A stretch of 24,229 nucleotides of DNA from a virus. Positions 6,386-14,860 of this stretch are shown here, piece by piece. A program made the position numbers and the translations under genes. Location: IMG/VR virus record IMGVR_UViG_3300024520_003015, positions 1-24,229 of that record, one strand, 5' to 3'. The notes below the pieces were generated by a model, which did no database searches, was not told the DNA's origin, and saw only the letters and a list, made by a program, of their open reading frames with translations. Position 1 is the first letter of the stretch, and each line of letters opens with the position of its first letter.

Positions 6386-7471
6386 CTATGCGCTCAGAAC
6401 AGAGGCGGCGTGGCGGATGCAACGGCCCCAGTTCGAGTTGAGGACAACACCGGCGTGCCACGATTTCCAGCCCATGGTCGTGACCTCGTTAAGAGGATCA
6501 GCGGAACCCGCCGAGCCCTTACCGTGGCTGATCATCTGAACGCCCGGAAGGCGATCGCCGACCACATACGACTCTTTGACGTGACGCGTACCAAGACCCA
6601 CGGAACCCACGGCTTCCTTGCCGTAAATCACCGTGTTGTAGACATCGGAACGGTTTGTCGTGCCGCGCACGTCCACCGTGGCCGATCCGGTCGTGGTGTC
6701 GCCCGATCCCGTGTCGATGCTCGCTTCCGTGGTGGCAATCCAACGGACGCCGCCAACGGACCCAAACTCGCCGCGCTCGACGGCTGTCTGGCTGGAGTAT
6801 TGCTCCACGGGAACAAAACCGGTCAAAGTGCGGATGTCTTCCTCGGTATCCACATGACAGAAGCCCCAGTACGCGGACCTGATCGGCGTGGTGCCGATGT
6901 TCCGCGAGCCTTCCGTCTTCGGGAGGAACAGCATCGCATTTTGTCGGTTGAGCTGGTTTACGGTCGTCGCGATCTCGGAAAGGCCAAGACCCGCAAGGGC
7001 CACGGTCCCGCCAATATCGGTCGCCGTAGTGGCCGCGCCCGCAAGCACGGCGGTGAAGTTGTCTTCCGCGATATCTCGTTGAAGACGGTTAAGAGACTGG
7101 CCTGCGTTCATGCCGAGAATTTCGGACAATTTCGCCGCCTGACCGTTGAAGTTGATCAGATCAACCTCTTCGTTCAAGAGGATGTAATTGCCGTATTTCG
7201 CGACAGTCGCGGTCAGGTCAGTCACCGAAGGCTGCACGCCCTGCCTTGTCGGGAAGGAAATGCTGCCAGATAGCTCGGTCAGTGCGGTCGTTACGGGAGT
7301 CAGGTTTTCAATCCGACGCCACTTCGCCGTGAACGTGCCAGAATGCTCCGAAATCTCCGCGGGCTCAGTCCCAAGGTAATAGGGCGCCAGAGCCTTCGCG
7401 TTGCGAAGCAGGTTGACCTGAAACACGACGTTTACTGGACCGGCAATTTCCGTTGTGGTGGTGAGTGCCAT
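6386..7471 (-). CDS. Major capsid protein, N4-gp56 family, 361 aa
   Basis: The shell-forming protein of the phage head. Residues 50-105 (KWRRIENLTPVTTALTEL, then a glycine and proline linker, then PSVTDLTATVAKYGNYILLN) match the diagnostic N-terminal pattern of N4-gp56-type capsid proteins, in which a conserved TEG/TEL turn is followed by a DITATV-type strand and a YGDY-like motif. Further on, a YWGFCHVDTEEDIRTL segment (about residue 200) and a GxVGGVRWI segment correspond to the later strands of that family. The length of 361 is typical (300-420). The gene follows portal and scaffold, as in most tailed phages. The start has a weak AGG site. No maturation protease is seen nearby. Confidence 0.85.
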   Translation of the reverse strand: MALTTTTEIAGPVNVVFQVNLLRNAKALAPYYLGTEPAEISEHSGTFTAKWRRIENLTPVTTALTELSGSISFPTRQGVQPSVTDLTATVAKYGNYILLNEEVDLINFNGQAAKLSEILGMNAGQSLNRLQRDIAEDNFTAVLAGAATTATDIGGTVALAGLGLSEIATTVNQLNRQNAMLFLPKTEGSRNIGTTPIRSAYWGFCHVDTEEDIRTLTGFVPVEQYSSQTAVERGEFGSVGGVRWIATTEASIDTGSGDTTTGSATVDVRGTTNRSDVYNTVIYGKEAVGSVGLGTRHVKESYVVGDRLPGVQMISHGKGSAGSADPLNEVTTMGWKSWHAGVVLNSNWGRCIRHAASVLSA

Positions 7472-7486
7472 GTCATCGCCTGTGTG

Positions 7487-8095
7487 TTAAGCGGACTTGA
7501 CCATTTGCTGCTCCATGAAGTTTTCCCACTCCACGTCGCTCATCTGCGACATTTCAACAGCGTTCGGGCCAGTCTTATCGTCCGCTTGGGTTACGGTTCC
7601 TTGCACTGCCGCTGTCGCCGCCTCGATGTCGTCCCTAACCGTGTCGCCGCCGCCGTTGCGATATTCCACCAGCGTATCTTTCACCCACTCACGCCCTGAT
7701 TCGAGCGCCGTACTCCAGGCTGCCGGATTTTCCCCGCGTTCCGCGAACGCTTTCACAAATCCCGGATCGTTCCGGCCGTAAGCCTCAAGCATGCCAATCG
7801 CAACGTCGCTCTTGATACCCTTGAGTTCTTCCGCCTGACCAACGAACTCGACGGCACTATCCAGGTCTTTCTGGACGGAACTCGCCTGTTCCTTCGCCAT
7901 AGCCTGTTCGGCAAAATCAACGACCGGCTTCAATGCTCGTAACGCAGCGGTGTCGGCCTTCGGGGCAACTGCCTCGGTAGTGCCTTCACCAGCGTTCTCG
8001 AATTGATCAAGAAGCTGGTCTAGCGCCGATTCCCCAGTGCCGCCCTCAGCCGTGCCCGTTGGGGCTGGATTGGACGCATTCTGCTTACCCGGCAT
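7487..8095 (-). CDS. Probable head scaffolding protein, 202 aa
   Basis: The protein is acidic, Ala/Glu/Gln rich and almost entirely helical, with disordered ends, and lies directly before the capsid gene, where scaffolding proteins sit. Three in-frame ATGs occur at the start (8104, 8101, 8095). The AGGAG ribosome site abuts the first but lies nine bases before the third, so the third is preferred; translation then begins MPGKQNAS. The C-terminus, which in scaffolds often contacts the capsid protein, is short and charged (EWENFMEQQMVKSA). No protease motif is present, so a separate protease or unprocessed head is implied. Assigned by context and composition, not by a family match. Confidence 0.65.
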   Translation of the reverse strand: MPGKQNASNPAPTGTAEGGTGESALDQLLDQFENAGEGTTEAVAPKADTAALRALKPVVDFAEQAMAKEQASSVQKDLDSAVEFVGQAEELKGIKSDVAIGMLEAYGRNDPGFVKAFAERGENPAAWSTALESGREWVKDTLVEYRNGGGDTVRDDIEAATAAVQGTVTQADDKTGPNAVEMSQMSDVEWENFMEQQMVKSA

Positions 8096-8333
8096 GTTCA
8101 TCATCTCCTATTAGCTGTACCACGATGGATTTTTCACCGGCAACTTTGCCGGACTCGTAGGCATATCGAAGCCCCACGGACTCCGGATCACGCTGTTCCG
8201 CCGCCCTGGGCTGCCAGGGCCGCAAGTGCGTCCGGGTTATCGCCGAGAGCAGTTCCCGGAACTCCGGGCTGGCTCGCAGGTTGTCCCTCAACGCCTTGAG
8301 GTGCGGCTGCCTCGCCAAAGAATCGTTGGGCAT
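8085..8333 (-). CDS. Small phage head-region protein, possibly Bbp19-like, 82 aa
   Basis: The frame overlaps the last 146 bases of the portal gene in another reading frame and ends ten bases inside the scaffold start region. The peptide has an N-terminal helical part (LKALRDNLRASPEFRELLSA) and a later YESGKVAGEKSIVVQLIGDD segment. The pattern of a short helix ending in a tyrosine/serine-glycine then a VVQLIG strand is reminiscent of the Bbp19 family of small podophage proteins encoded between portal and capsid genes. No clear ribosome site precedes the ATG, and initiation may be coupled to portal translation. The length and overlap keep confidence moderate. Confidence 0.5.
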   Translation of the reverse strand: MPNDSLARQPHLKALRDNLRASPEFRELLSAITRTHLRPWQPRAAEQRDPESVGLRYAYESGKVAGEKSIVVQLIGDDEHAG

Positions 8334-10032
8334 TCTGTTCTCCCGAGAGGACGAAAGCGTGGTTGATCACTTCCATCCAGTTAACTGGTATCGGTTGCTC
8401 CAGCGCACGCGCTTGTTCCACGATCTGGAGCGCGAATTGGATCGCGCCAAAGAAATTCTGGACCCGCTCGCGCTCGTCGAGCACGCCGGCCGATCCGTGG
8501 ACCTTGAACGTCACAAGATCAGGTAGGTCCGCCGCGGCGACGCGGGCGTAGCCCTCAATCCCGCCAGCATCCACGTTAATCTCGCGCGGGGTCTTCATGA
8601 CCTTCTTGATGATTTCCCACTCGTGATACAGGATCGTCGTCAGCGGGCCTTGTTCCACTCCCGTAACGAAATCATCCGTCCTCGCGATACCCCGTGACGC
8701 TTCCAGCTCGTGCGCGCCCGTGCCCGTGTGGGACTTGACCTGTCCGCCACGACGCGGGTCGTTCACGCCAGTCACGTCCTCGTACTGCTTGAGCAAGCCC
8801 ACATAGATGTTGAACAGCGCGGACGGGTCGCCCACGTCCTGCGGCTCGATCGCGTTGGGCGCGTCCGTGGGCCAGCGTGCGCCGGGGAATATCTCCGGGC
8901 CACCCATCGCCGCCAGTTCCGCGTCGTGGCGGTCATAGGCGATCGGCGGGCGGGCATTCAAGGCTGCCACAGCCATAAGGTCGTTCGCGGCGGCGGTCGC
9001 GGCTTCCTGGATCGGCTGCCCCTTCATCAGAGGCGAGGACCCGTAGGAGCTGGACACATCGTCGCGCATGTAGTGACCCACGACGTAGGACCTGAATGAC
9101 GCGTTGTTTTTCTCGAACCGGATCGCGCGGGCATCGCCTTGATGGACCGCGACGGTAATCGTGACATTGGGCAGGAAGATCGACGAGCGAGACTTGGGCA
9201 CGACAACGTCGCCCTCAAACTCGATAACCTCGACCTGACCACGCCGGTTCATATCGTCGTTGCGAATCTCCAGCTTGTTGACCTGGGACATGATCCAGCC
9301 CCGCTTTGACCCACCCTTCCGGGCCGCGCGCTTCAATGCCTCCAGGTCCTGCCAGCGAGGCATGATCACGGACGGGACAAGCGCCACGCCCTGGTGCATG
9401 ACCGATCCAGGCGAATCGTCGAGATAGACGTGCTTGAGAGACATGGGCAGGACAGCCGGCCCCATCGTGTTCTGCGCGATCACGCCACGCGGATCATGAC
9501 GGAACTCCGCCAGCTTGACCGGGAGAATACGGACCACGCCCGTGCCATAGCGGATCATTTCGGAGTCGAATAGTTCGATCGATTGGCGGAAATCATAGCT
9601 TTTATGGAAGTGGTCGATCGTCGCGTGAACCAACACGTCGGACGTTTCCTGGTCTAGTTTGATCGGCGTAGCCGCGTCGCCGATCAGCGGCACGTTTTCA
9701 CGGCGCCGGTTCCAGCGATCCCGATAGGAATCCGACACGTCCGAATGTACGGCGTACCATTCCGTCGAGCGCGGGAACTTCAAGCGCCGGGCATCGGCCG
9801 CGATCACTTCCAGGGCTTGGGCCTGCAATGGAAGCTCGATATTGGGATACCAGTCCAGTTCCTCGCCCATCGCCATGTCTCGCGCACGGGGCATCATGGA
9901 GATTTGGCGATCGATGTCCTTCCACATGGCTTCGCGATCGCGGCGATTTTCCCGGCGACGCGTCAGTTCCTCCTTGATCCAGGCGCCGATCGCGTCCCAG
10001 TCGTTCGATGAAAGCCTTGGCTTGTCAGGCAT
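8188..10032 (-). CDS. Portal protein, 614 aa
   Basis: The head-to-tail connector of the phage, forming the dodecameric ring through which DNA enters. The large size, position directly after terminase and before scaffold and capsid, and its helical wing/stem composition support this call. Recognisable portal features include an N-terminal Trp/Tyr-rich region (MWKDIDRQISMMP, ELDWYPNIELPLQAQ), a central region of paired strands (EVIEFEGDVVVPKS), a HYMRDDVSSSYGSSPLMKGQ loop near residue 330, and a Gln/Gly-rich C-terminus. The upstream part of the open frame is excluded because it overlaps another gene. The chosen ATG at 10032 has an AGGGGG site about ten bases ahead, and overlaps the upstream stop by eight bases. 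Confidence 0.75.
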   Translation of the reverse strand: MPDKPRLSSNDWDAIGAWIKEELTRRRENRRDREAMWKDIDRQISMMPRARDMAMGEELDWYPNIELPLQAQALEVIAADARRLKFPRSTEWYAVHSDVSDSYRDRWNRRRENVPLIGDAATPIKLDQETSDVLVHATIDHFHKSYDFRQSIELFDSEMIRYGTGVVRILPVKLAEFRHDPRGVIAQNTMGPAVLPMSLKHVYLDDSPGSVMHQGVALVPSVIMPRWQDLEALKRAARKGGSKRGWIMSQVNKLEIRNDDMNRRGQVEVIEFEGDVVVPKSRSSIFLPNVTITVAVHQGDARAIRFEKNNASFRSYVVGHYMRDDVSSSYGSSPLMKGQPIQEAATAAANDLMAVAALNARPPIAYDRHDAELAAMGGPEIFPGARWPTDAPNAIEPQDVGDPSALFNIYVGLLKQYEDVTGVNDPRRGGQVKSHTGTGAHELEASRGIARTDDFVTGVEQGPLTTILYHEWEIIKKVMKTPREINVDAGGIEGYARVAAADLPDLVTFKVHGSAGVLDERERVQNFFGAIQFALQIVEQARALEQPIPVNWMEVINHAFVLSGEQNAQRFFGEAAAPQGVEGQPASQPGVPGTALGDNPDALAALAAQGGGTA

Positions 10033-10309
10033 TGGAAAAGACCCCCTTGGCCTGCATTTCCTCGGTAAACGCGGCTGCGTCGTTGACCAAGACCTGCCGC
10101 ACCGTCCCCAGATTCGTGTCCTTCTTGAAGTGGATCGTCCGCGCCGTGCCGTTGCACGCCCATAAGCCGTGCGGGCAGCCATCCAGGTCCACCTTGGTCG
10201 CGATGTAGATCATGCCGATTTTCTTGTCCTCGACACTGGCCATGTCCAGCTTGTCGCCGGGTAAATTGCGGGCAATCCGCTCCGCTATCTCTAGCTCGCT
10301 CGTTTCCAT
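10025..10309 (-). CDS. Hypothetical protein between terminase and portal, 94 aa
   Basis: The first 18 bases overlap the end of the large terminase gene and the last eight overlap the start of the portal gene, so it is part of the packaging operon. The peptide is a mix of an N-terminal helix (SELEIAERIARNL), a central beta region with one HGLWACNGTART stretch, and a C-terminal helix (AAAFTEEMQAKG). No membrane segment, signal or known motif is visible. I do not recognise it. Its position could suggest a packaging or connector accessory. Confidence 0.6.
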   Translation of the reverse strand: METSELEIAERIARNLPGDKLDMASVEDKKIGMIYIATKVDLDGCPHGLWACNGTARTIHFKKDTNLGTVRQVLVNDAAAFTEEMQAKGVFSNA

Positions 10310-11751
10310 GACTGGCCTCCGACGATCGGTTTCCTTGGTCCTTTACGCTTGGGCTTGGCGGGCGGGCGGACAATGCCGTAGCGCCGCATCATGAACGCGT
10401 ATCGCATCGCGGACATGATGTCGTCACGTTGCGCCACAATGACGCCATCTTTCCTGTGGTAGAGGCGCTTTTCCTCGAACCACTGGGTTAATGTGTTGAA
10501 AACCTTGAATTTGCCCGTTCGCATGTATTCGAATATTTCGATTACACCCGGCTCGCGGTGGTTGCCGCGCTCGTCGGGATAGTGGGCATGTTCCTTGAGC
10601 ATCCGCAGGCCGTGACTGCGATATTGGTCTTTCAGGGCCACGCCGGACCCCTTGTCTCGATTCAGGCCGTCATGCGGCCACGCGGTCGGTATCCAATCGC
10701 CGTGCTTCCGCATGGCCTGTGCGTGGTAAACCGGAGTTTCACCGGGAGCGCGATAGCAGTCGTAGACGTAGATGGTATCCGCGTCACGATCGTGAGCAAG
10801 GAAGGCGCCCGCGGCAGGGTGGTCGATCCCAAAATCAACACCGTTAATTCGGGCGAAGTGTGGCGGTATCTCGAATGGCGGGATAGATATCGCGTCGTCG
10901 GCGATCGGAAAGACGCCACCGGAGCCCAGCATTGGCGTCCCGGATACCCTGGTTTCTCGTTCATGCGGCGGGAAAGACAGCTTGAGCCGCTCTTTCTCGT
11001 CCGGGTCCAGGTGCGGCGCGTCGTCCCATCCCACATTCGTCGAGTAAATCCCGCGACCCGCTTCGGCGTTGATAAAGTGGAGAACAACATCATCCGGACC
11101 TAGCAATGGGGTGAACGTGAGGACGATCATGCCCTTGGAATCGGCGGTGCGTGTCAGAGCCTCCGTGTAGATGTCCATCGGCGGTTCTTCATCGAGCCAA
11201 ACCCAGTCCAGCTTGGCGCCCTGCCACTTCTTGCGGCCCTGTTCGTAGGTTTTCATCGAACACATCGACACGCCACCGGCCTTGTGCTTGACCTTGATCG
11301 TGTCCACGACCTCGGTCACGCCGGCTTGGCGGTATTTAACCTCGATCAAACTTTCCTTGGGTATCCAGCCGGTTCCGTGCTCGCCTTCCTTGCCCAATAG
11401 CTCGAACTGGACAAGATCGCGTGATGCCTCGCTGGACTCGGACCCGCACCAGCCGCGTGTCGCGCGGTCCCATTTGCGGCCCTTCCACCATTTCGGATAG
11501 AAGCCGGTCAGGTGGCAGGCCATTTCCGCGCCCGCGCTTCGAGTTTTCCCCACCCTGTTCGCGGCCATCAACATGCGCTCGGGGTTTTCAGCCCCGGCGT
11601 TGTGGAAGTCTATTTGCCAGTGATACGCCCCGATATTCGGATGGCCCCACGGCTTATCGTGGTCGTAGGGCTTCCCGTATTCGAGAAAGAGTTTCCTCTC
11701 TCTAGTTCGGCGTTCCAGTTCCGCTAAGGCGCGGTCTTCGGCTAATTTCAT
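10291..11751 (-). CDS. terL: Terminase large subunit (TerL), 486 aa
   Basis: The packaging motor and nuclease. The ATPase domain has a Walker A variant ANRVGKT (residues 64-70) and a Walker B LDWVWLDEE (181-189); the T-x-T-P coupling motif is LTFTPL (211-216). The nuclease domain begins with GVDFGIDHP (304-312), whose Asp 306 is the first metal-binding acidic residue expected of the RNase H fold. The (P/A)NR-x-GKT form of Walker A is seen in several podovirus and P22-like terminases. Length fits the usual 450-560. The start ATG overlaps the stop of the sugar epimerase gene by four bases (ATGA), so TerL synthesis appears coupled to a sugar gene. Confidence 0.88.
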   Translation of the reverse strand: MKLAEDRALAELERRTRERKLFLEYGKPYDHDKPWGHPNIGAYHWQIDFHNAGAENPERMLMAANRVGKTRSAGAEMACHLTGFYPKWWKGRKWDRATRGWCGSESSEASRDLVQFELLGKEGEHGTGWIPKESLIEVKYRQAGVTEVVDTIKVKHKAGGVSMCSMKTYEQGRKKWQGAKLDWVWLDEEPPMDIYTEALTRTADSKGMIVLTFTPLLGPDDVVLHFINAEAGRGIYSTNVGWDDAPHLDPDEKERLKLSFPPHERETRVSGTPMLGSGGVFPIADDAISIPPFEIPPHFARINGVDFGIDHPAAGAFLAHDRDADTIYVYDCYRAPGETPVYHAQAMRKHGDWIPTAWPHDGLNRDKGSGVALKDQYRSHGLRMLKEHAHYPDERGNHREPGVIEIFEYMRTGKFKVFNTLTQWFEEKRLYHRKDGVIVAQRDDIMSAMRYAFMMRRYGIVRPPAKPKRKGPRKPIVGGQSWKRAS

Positions 11752-12752
11752 GCAACATCGCGGCTATTCCGGTCCAGGAAAGTCTGGTACCAGCCCATAT
11801 ATTGCATCATCCCGGTCTCTAACGTGAACTTTGGCGTCCAGCCGAGCAGGTTCTCGGCTTTTTGGACACTTAGCGTGCCCCTACGCGGCTTTTCCGGATC
11901 ATCCGGGAGATATAAAACCTCCGCGCCGGTCTTCTCGACGACGATGTCCGCCAACTCCTGCAACGAGCGGCCATGCCCGCCCGTGATGTTGAATGTCTCT
12001 CCGGCGGAAGTTTGGCGTTTATTTATGATCGACCTTGTGCCAGCCACCAGATCATCGATGTAGGTGAAGTCCGACAGGATCGAGCCGTCGCCGAATATGC
12101 TGATTGACTGGCCGGCGAACGCCTGTTCCATGAACTTCTGTGTCACCCGCCCCGATATGCAGCGCGGGCCGTACAGCGCGGACGGGCGCACGATCGTGGT
12201 GTCGATCCCGAACGTGTCCCGATACCCCGCCACCATCTGCTCGCCAGCCGCCTTCATGCGCGCGTATATCCCGATCGGATTGAGCGGCGTGGTCTCCATG
12301 ACCGTGCGCCCTTCCGTGTTGCCGTACGCAGTGCTTGAGGAAAACCACACGACATGCGGTGGCTTGGGCAGGTTACGTGCCACGTCGAGCGTGTTTTGGA
12401 GGGTGATCAGGCTGTTGTCGAAAGTCCGCTTGGGGTCCTTGTTGGACCGATCGACGTGCGCGACCGCGGCCAAGTGGATGATCACGTCCGGCTCCAGCGC
12501 GAGAAGCGCGGGGCTCAACTGGTTGTAATCGGCCGCGTCGATCCGGATCACCGGGATTTCCACGACATTCAGCAAGTTAAGCCTGTGCTCCGTGATCAGC
12601 ACGGAATCGGCCGGCGACGTGCGATCAGCGCGCAGGCTGTAGTAGTTGTTCACCGACAGCGAGTCGATCACGGTCACGTTGTTCTTGGCGACCATGCCGA
12701 GCGCCATGTGATGCCCGATAAAGCCCGCCCCGCCGATAATCACGATATTCAT
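11748..12752 (-). CDS. NAD(P)-dependent nucleotide-sugar epimerase/dehydratase (extended SDR), 334 aa
   Basis: An extended short-chain dehydrogenase/reductase. The N-terminal GGAGFIG (residues 7-13) is the dinucleotide-binding loop, IDSL at 29-32 ends the second strand, SSST (138-141) and Y163-x-x-x-K167 give the catalytic triad, and later RPSALYGPR and FGDGSILSDFTYIDDL are typical of GalE/RmlB/WbpM-like enzymes acting on nucleotide sugars. The exact substrate and whether it epimerises or dehydrates cannot be read here. In the cassette it could supply the 4-keto sugar that the adjacent aminotransferase uses. The stop overlaps the TerL start and the start overlaps the aminotransferase stop by four bases each, a coupled arrangement. 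Confidence 0.8.
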   Translation of the reverse strand: MNIVIIGGAGFIGHHMALGMVAKNNVTVIDSLSVNNYYSLRADRTSPADSVLITEHRLNLLNVVEIPVIRIDAADYNQLSPALLALEPDVIIHLAAVAHVDRSNKDPKRTFDNSLITLQNTLDVARNLPKPPHVVWFSSSTAYGNTEGRTVMETTPLNPIGIYARMKAAGEQMVAGYRDTFGIDTTIVRPSALYGPRCISGRVTQKFMEQAFAGQSISIFGDGSILSDFTYIDDLVAGTRSIINKRQTSAGETFNITGGHGRSLQELADIVVEKTGAEVLYLPDDPEKPRRGTLSVQKAENLLGWTPKFTLETGMMQYMGWYQTFLDRNSRDVA

Positions 12753-13849
12753 GTCGCCTGCCTCACTGGTTCCGCCACGTCACAGGCGATCTTAAATTGC
12801 TCAATCTGGAACGCAAGCTGTTGACGCGACAGGTGCGGGCCGCACGACAGGCAGATTGTCTCACGCGAGATTTTCTCCGCGATCGGGAAATCGCCAGCGG
12901 CGTAACCCAGGTCCATGTAGTACGGCGTCAGTGGCGGGATCGGATTGTAATACACGCTCGTTTCGACCCACCGGGCGTGCATCGTGTCCCGGATCGTGTC
13001 CCGCGACATGCCCTCCGGCGCGAATACCGACATGGCATAGGCAGCGCCCGGCATGGACTCGATCCGGCCAAAGTCCCGCAGATGGTGGCGCAGGATCGCG
13101 TGATTGCTTTCGCGGCGGTCAAGCCACAAGGATTGCTTCTTGAGTTGAGCCAGCCCCAGCGCCGCCTGCATTTCCGACATTCGGTAGTTCATGCCGATAT
13201 CGACGAAATTCCCCGCCTCATCCTTGCCGAAGGCACGCAGCCGCTTGGCGCGCTCCGCAAGCCCTGGGTGCTTGGTCAGGAGCATTCCGCCCTCGCCCGT
13301 GGTCATGTGCTTCACGGGGTAGAACGAGAAGGTGCCTACGTCGCCCCACAAGCCCGCGTGACGGCTCCTGTGGCGTGCCCCTAGGGCAAGGGCGCAGTCC
13401 TCGATCACGGACAGGCTGTGCTCGCGTGCGATCTGGTTGATCCGGGCCATGTCGCACAGTCGCCCGAGATAGTGGACCGGCATGATCGCGGCCGTGCGTC
13501 TCGTCAGGGCCTTCTTGATTTCCTCCGGATCGATGTTCCCGGTCGCCGGGTCCACGTCCACGAATATCGGGTCCGCGCCCACGAGGCTGACAGCAAGCGC
13601 CGTGGCGGGGTGCGTCAGGGCCGGGACAATGACCTCGTCGCCGGGTTTGACCAGCATCAAGCACGCGATATGGAGCGCGGCCATGCACGACGTAACGGCG
13701 GTCGCCATGCCGCCCTGAGTGTATTCGGAAAACGCGGCCTCGAACTCGGTCACGCGCGGCCCGTTGGTCAGGGTGCGCTGCGCGAGCGCGGCGACGACCA
13801 TGTCGCGGTCATCTCTGCCTATCAGGGGCTTGCCAAATTCAACTCTCAT
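12749..13849 (-). CDS. DegT/DnrJ/EryC1-family PLP aminotransferase, 366 aa
   Basis: A sugar aminotransferase of fold type I. Residues typical of the family are visible: PLRxx-like start GKPLIGRDD, TSCMAALHIAC (53-63, binds PLP phosphate), the EDCALALGA motif (150-158, D151 pairs the PLP ring nitrogen), and SFYPVKHMTTGEGG (175-188, with K180 the Schiff-base lysine). C-terminal IPPLTPYY and PHLS resemble the substrate loops. It likely transfers an amino group to a keto sugar made by the neighbouring epimerase/dehydratase, which would be the LegC/PseC-like step in nonulosonic acid pathways. It overlaps both neighbours. Confidence 0.82.
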   Translation of the reverse strand: MRVEFGKPLIGRDDRDMVVAALAQRTLTNGPRVTEFEAAFSEYTQGGMATAVTSCMAALHIACLMLVKPGDEVIVPALTHPATALAVSLVGADPIFVDVDPATGNIDPEEIKKALTRRTAAIMPVHYLGRLCDMARINQIAREHSLSVIEDCALALGARHRSRHAGLWGDVGTFSFYPVKHMTTGEGGMLLTKHPGLAERAKRLRAFGKDEAGNFVDIGMNYRMSEMQAALGLAQLKKQSLWLDRRESNHAILRHHLRDFGRIESMPGAAYAMSVFAPEGMSRDTIRDTMHARWVETSVYYNPIPPLTPYYMDLGYAAGDFPIAEKISRETICLSCGPHLSRQQLAFQIEQFKIACDVAEPVRQAT

Positions 13850-14309
13850 CGCCTGCCTCGCGTAGATAGGTGTTCTGAATATGGTGGAAGCCGAATTTCT
13901 TGAACAGGGCTATCGAGGCGGGATTGTTCGGATTGATATTGGCGACCCAGCCCGCACGGCGCTCGGACGGCTTGTACGGGAGCGGTTTGAAAGTCACCAT
14001 CAGGACTCTCAGGGCTTTCGACGCATAGCCCTTGCGGCGGTATTTTTTCAGAATGCTGATGCCAATCTCGTTCCGTTCCGTGACACGCAACTGGCCGACC
14101 GTGCAAGCTGCTTCCGTATCCAAGATCAGGAACCACCGCGCGAAAGGATGGTCCTCAACGAAAGCATCATGTCGCCTCCGGCTCGGCAATTCCTTGTGGC
14201 TGATGTTCGTGTGGGCCTCGGACTCGTCCGACCGCTCTTTCAGTATTCTCCATAGGACGTCCGCGGCGCCCGGAGAACCATGAACATCTTGTAAAATTAC
14301 GTTTGACAT
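13839..14309 (-). CDS. GNAT-family N-acetyltransferase, 156 aa
   Basis: Residues 88-101 (KKYRRKGYASKALR) form the acetyl-CoA pyrophosphate loop of the GNAT fold, and residues 126-142 (NPNNPASIALFKKFGFH) are the characteristic motif B. The start at 14309 is chosen over upstream frames because GGAGG lies four bases ahead and it overlaps the cytidylyltransferase stop by 13 bases. In the cassette it would acetylate the amino group introduced by the DegT enzyme (a LegH/PseH-like step). The exact acceptor is not visible. It overlaps the aminotransferase start by 11 bases. Confidence 0.72.
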   Translation of the reverse strand: MSNVILQDVHGSPGAADVLWRILKERSDESEAHTNISHKELPSRRRHDAFVEDHPFARWFLILDTEAACTVGQLRVTERNEIGISILKKYRRKGYASKALRVLMVTFKPLPYKPSERRAGWVANINPNNPASIALFKKFGFHHIQNTYLREAGDES

Positions 14310-14860
14310 TCTGCCTCCAGTTGCGGGCGTAGCCGCTCCAGGTCTTCCGGCGTGTCCACTGTCCACGAGTCTTTCTTCCAGAACGACGTGACGTGTTCAC
14401 GGTCGTACTCGTTCATGAATGGCAGGCAGCGCAGGAACTCGTCAGTCCACACGCCCTCGGCCTGGAAGCCCGGTGTCGAGACCGCGGGAGGCGCGTACCG
14501 CACACCCCTTTCCAGCCGCTCGACAATCTGGTCGATCATCATCGCGGTTATGAACGGCGAATCCGCGCACACGCGCACGAAGGCGTCGCAGGGATAGCAG
14601 TGAATGGCCCAATCGAACCGCGCCACAACGTCCTTTTCCAGGCCCGTAACGATTTCTACGTCCTGACGCGATGTCAAATAATGGAGAAGATCATCATTTT
14701 CCTCGGTGGCTGGAATCGCGACCACGGTCTTGTCCACGCTCGCGCCGACGATCCTGTCCAACAGGATACCGATTAGCGGCTTGCCCGCGACCTCCGCCAT
14801 GACCTTACCGGGAAAGCGTGTCGAGCCCATGCGGGCCTGTACGATCGTGTTGATGATCAT
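14297..14860 (-). CDS. SpsF-type acylneuraminate cytidylyltransferase-like protein, 187 aa
   Basis: The N-terminal IVQARMGSTRFPGK (residues 6-19) is the nucleotide-binding signature of the SpsF/CMP-NeuAc synthetase group, and VRVCADSPFI (95-104) is the metal/nucleotide loop with the conserved Asp. These enzymes activate a sugar acid with CTP. The length of 187 is shorter than the usual 220-240, but both core motifs and the C-terminal capping segment (EHVTSFWK, DTPEDLERL) are present. It sits between a NeuB-like synthase and an acetyltransferase, as in nonulosonic acid operons. It overlaps the synthase stop by four bases (ATGA). Catalytic competence and sugar specificity are inferred. Confidence 0.75.
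   Translation of the reverse strand: MIINTIVQARMGSTRFPGKVMAEVAGKPLIGILLDRIVGASVDKTVVAIPATEENDDLLHYLTSRQDVEIVTGLEKDVVARFDWAIHCYPCDAFVRVCADSPFITAMMIDQIVERLERGVRYAPPAVSTPGFQAEGVWTDEFLRCLPFMNEYDREHVTSFWKKDSWTVDTPEDLERLRPQLEAECQT

Noticed and set aside
5721-6461. Minus-strand frame of 246 codons across the two small head genes
   Set aside because: It is in a different frame from both paralogues, is Arg/Asp/Gly-rich, and crosses the end of the capsid gene.
6260-7273. Long plus-strand open frame (337 codons) opposite the capsid gene
   Set aside because: It is antisense to a clear N4-gp56 capsid gene, has no ribosome site or family pattern, and arises from high GC content.
10033-10182. Upstream extension of the portal gene
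   Set aside because: It overlaps the 94-residue gene fully, is Arg-rich and atypical, and a better start with an AGGGGG site exists at 10032.
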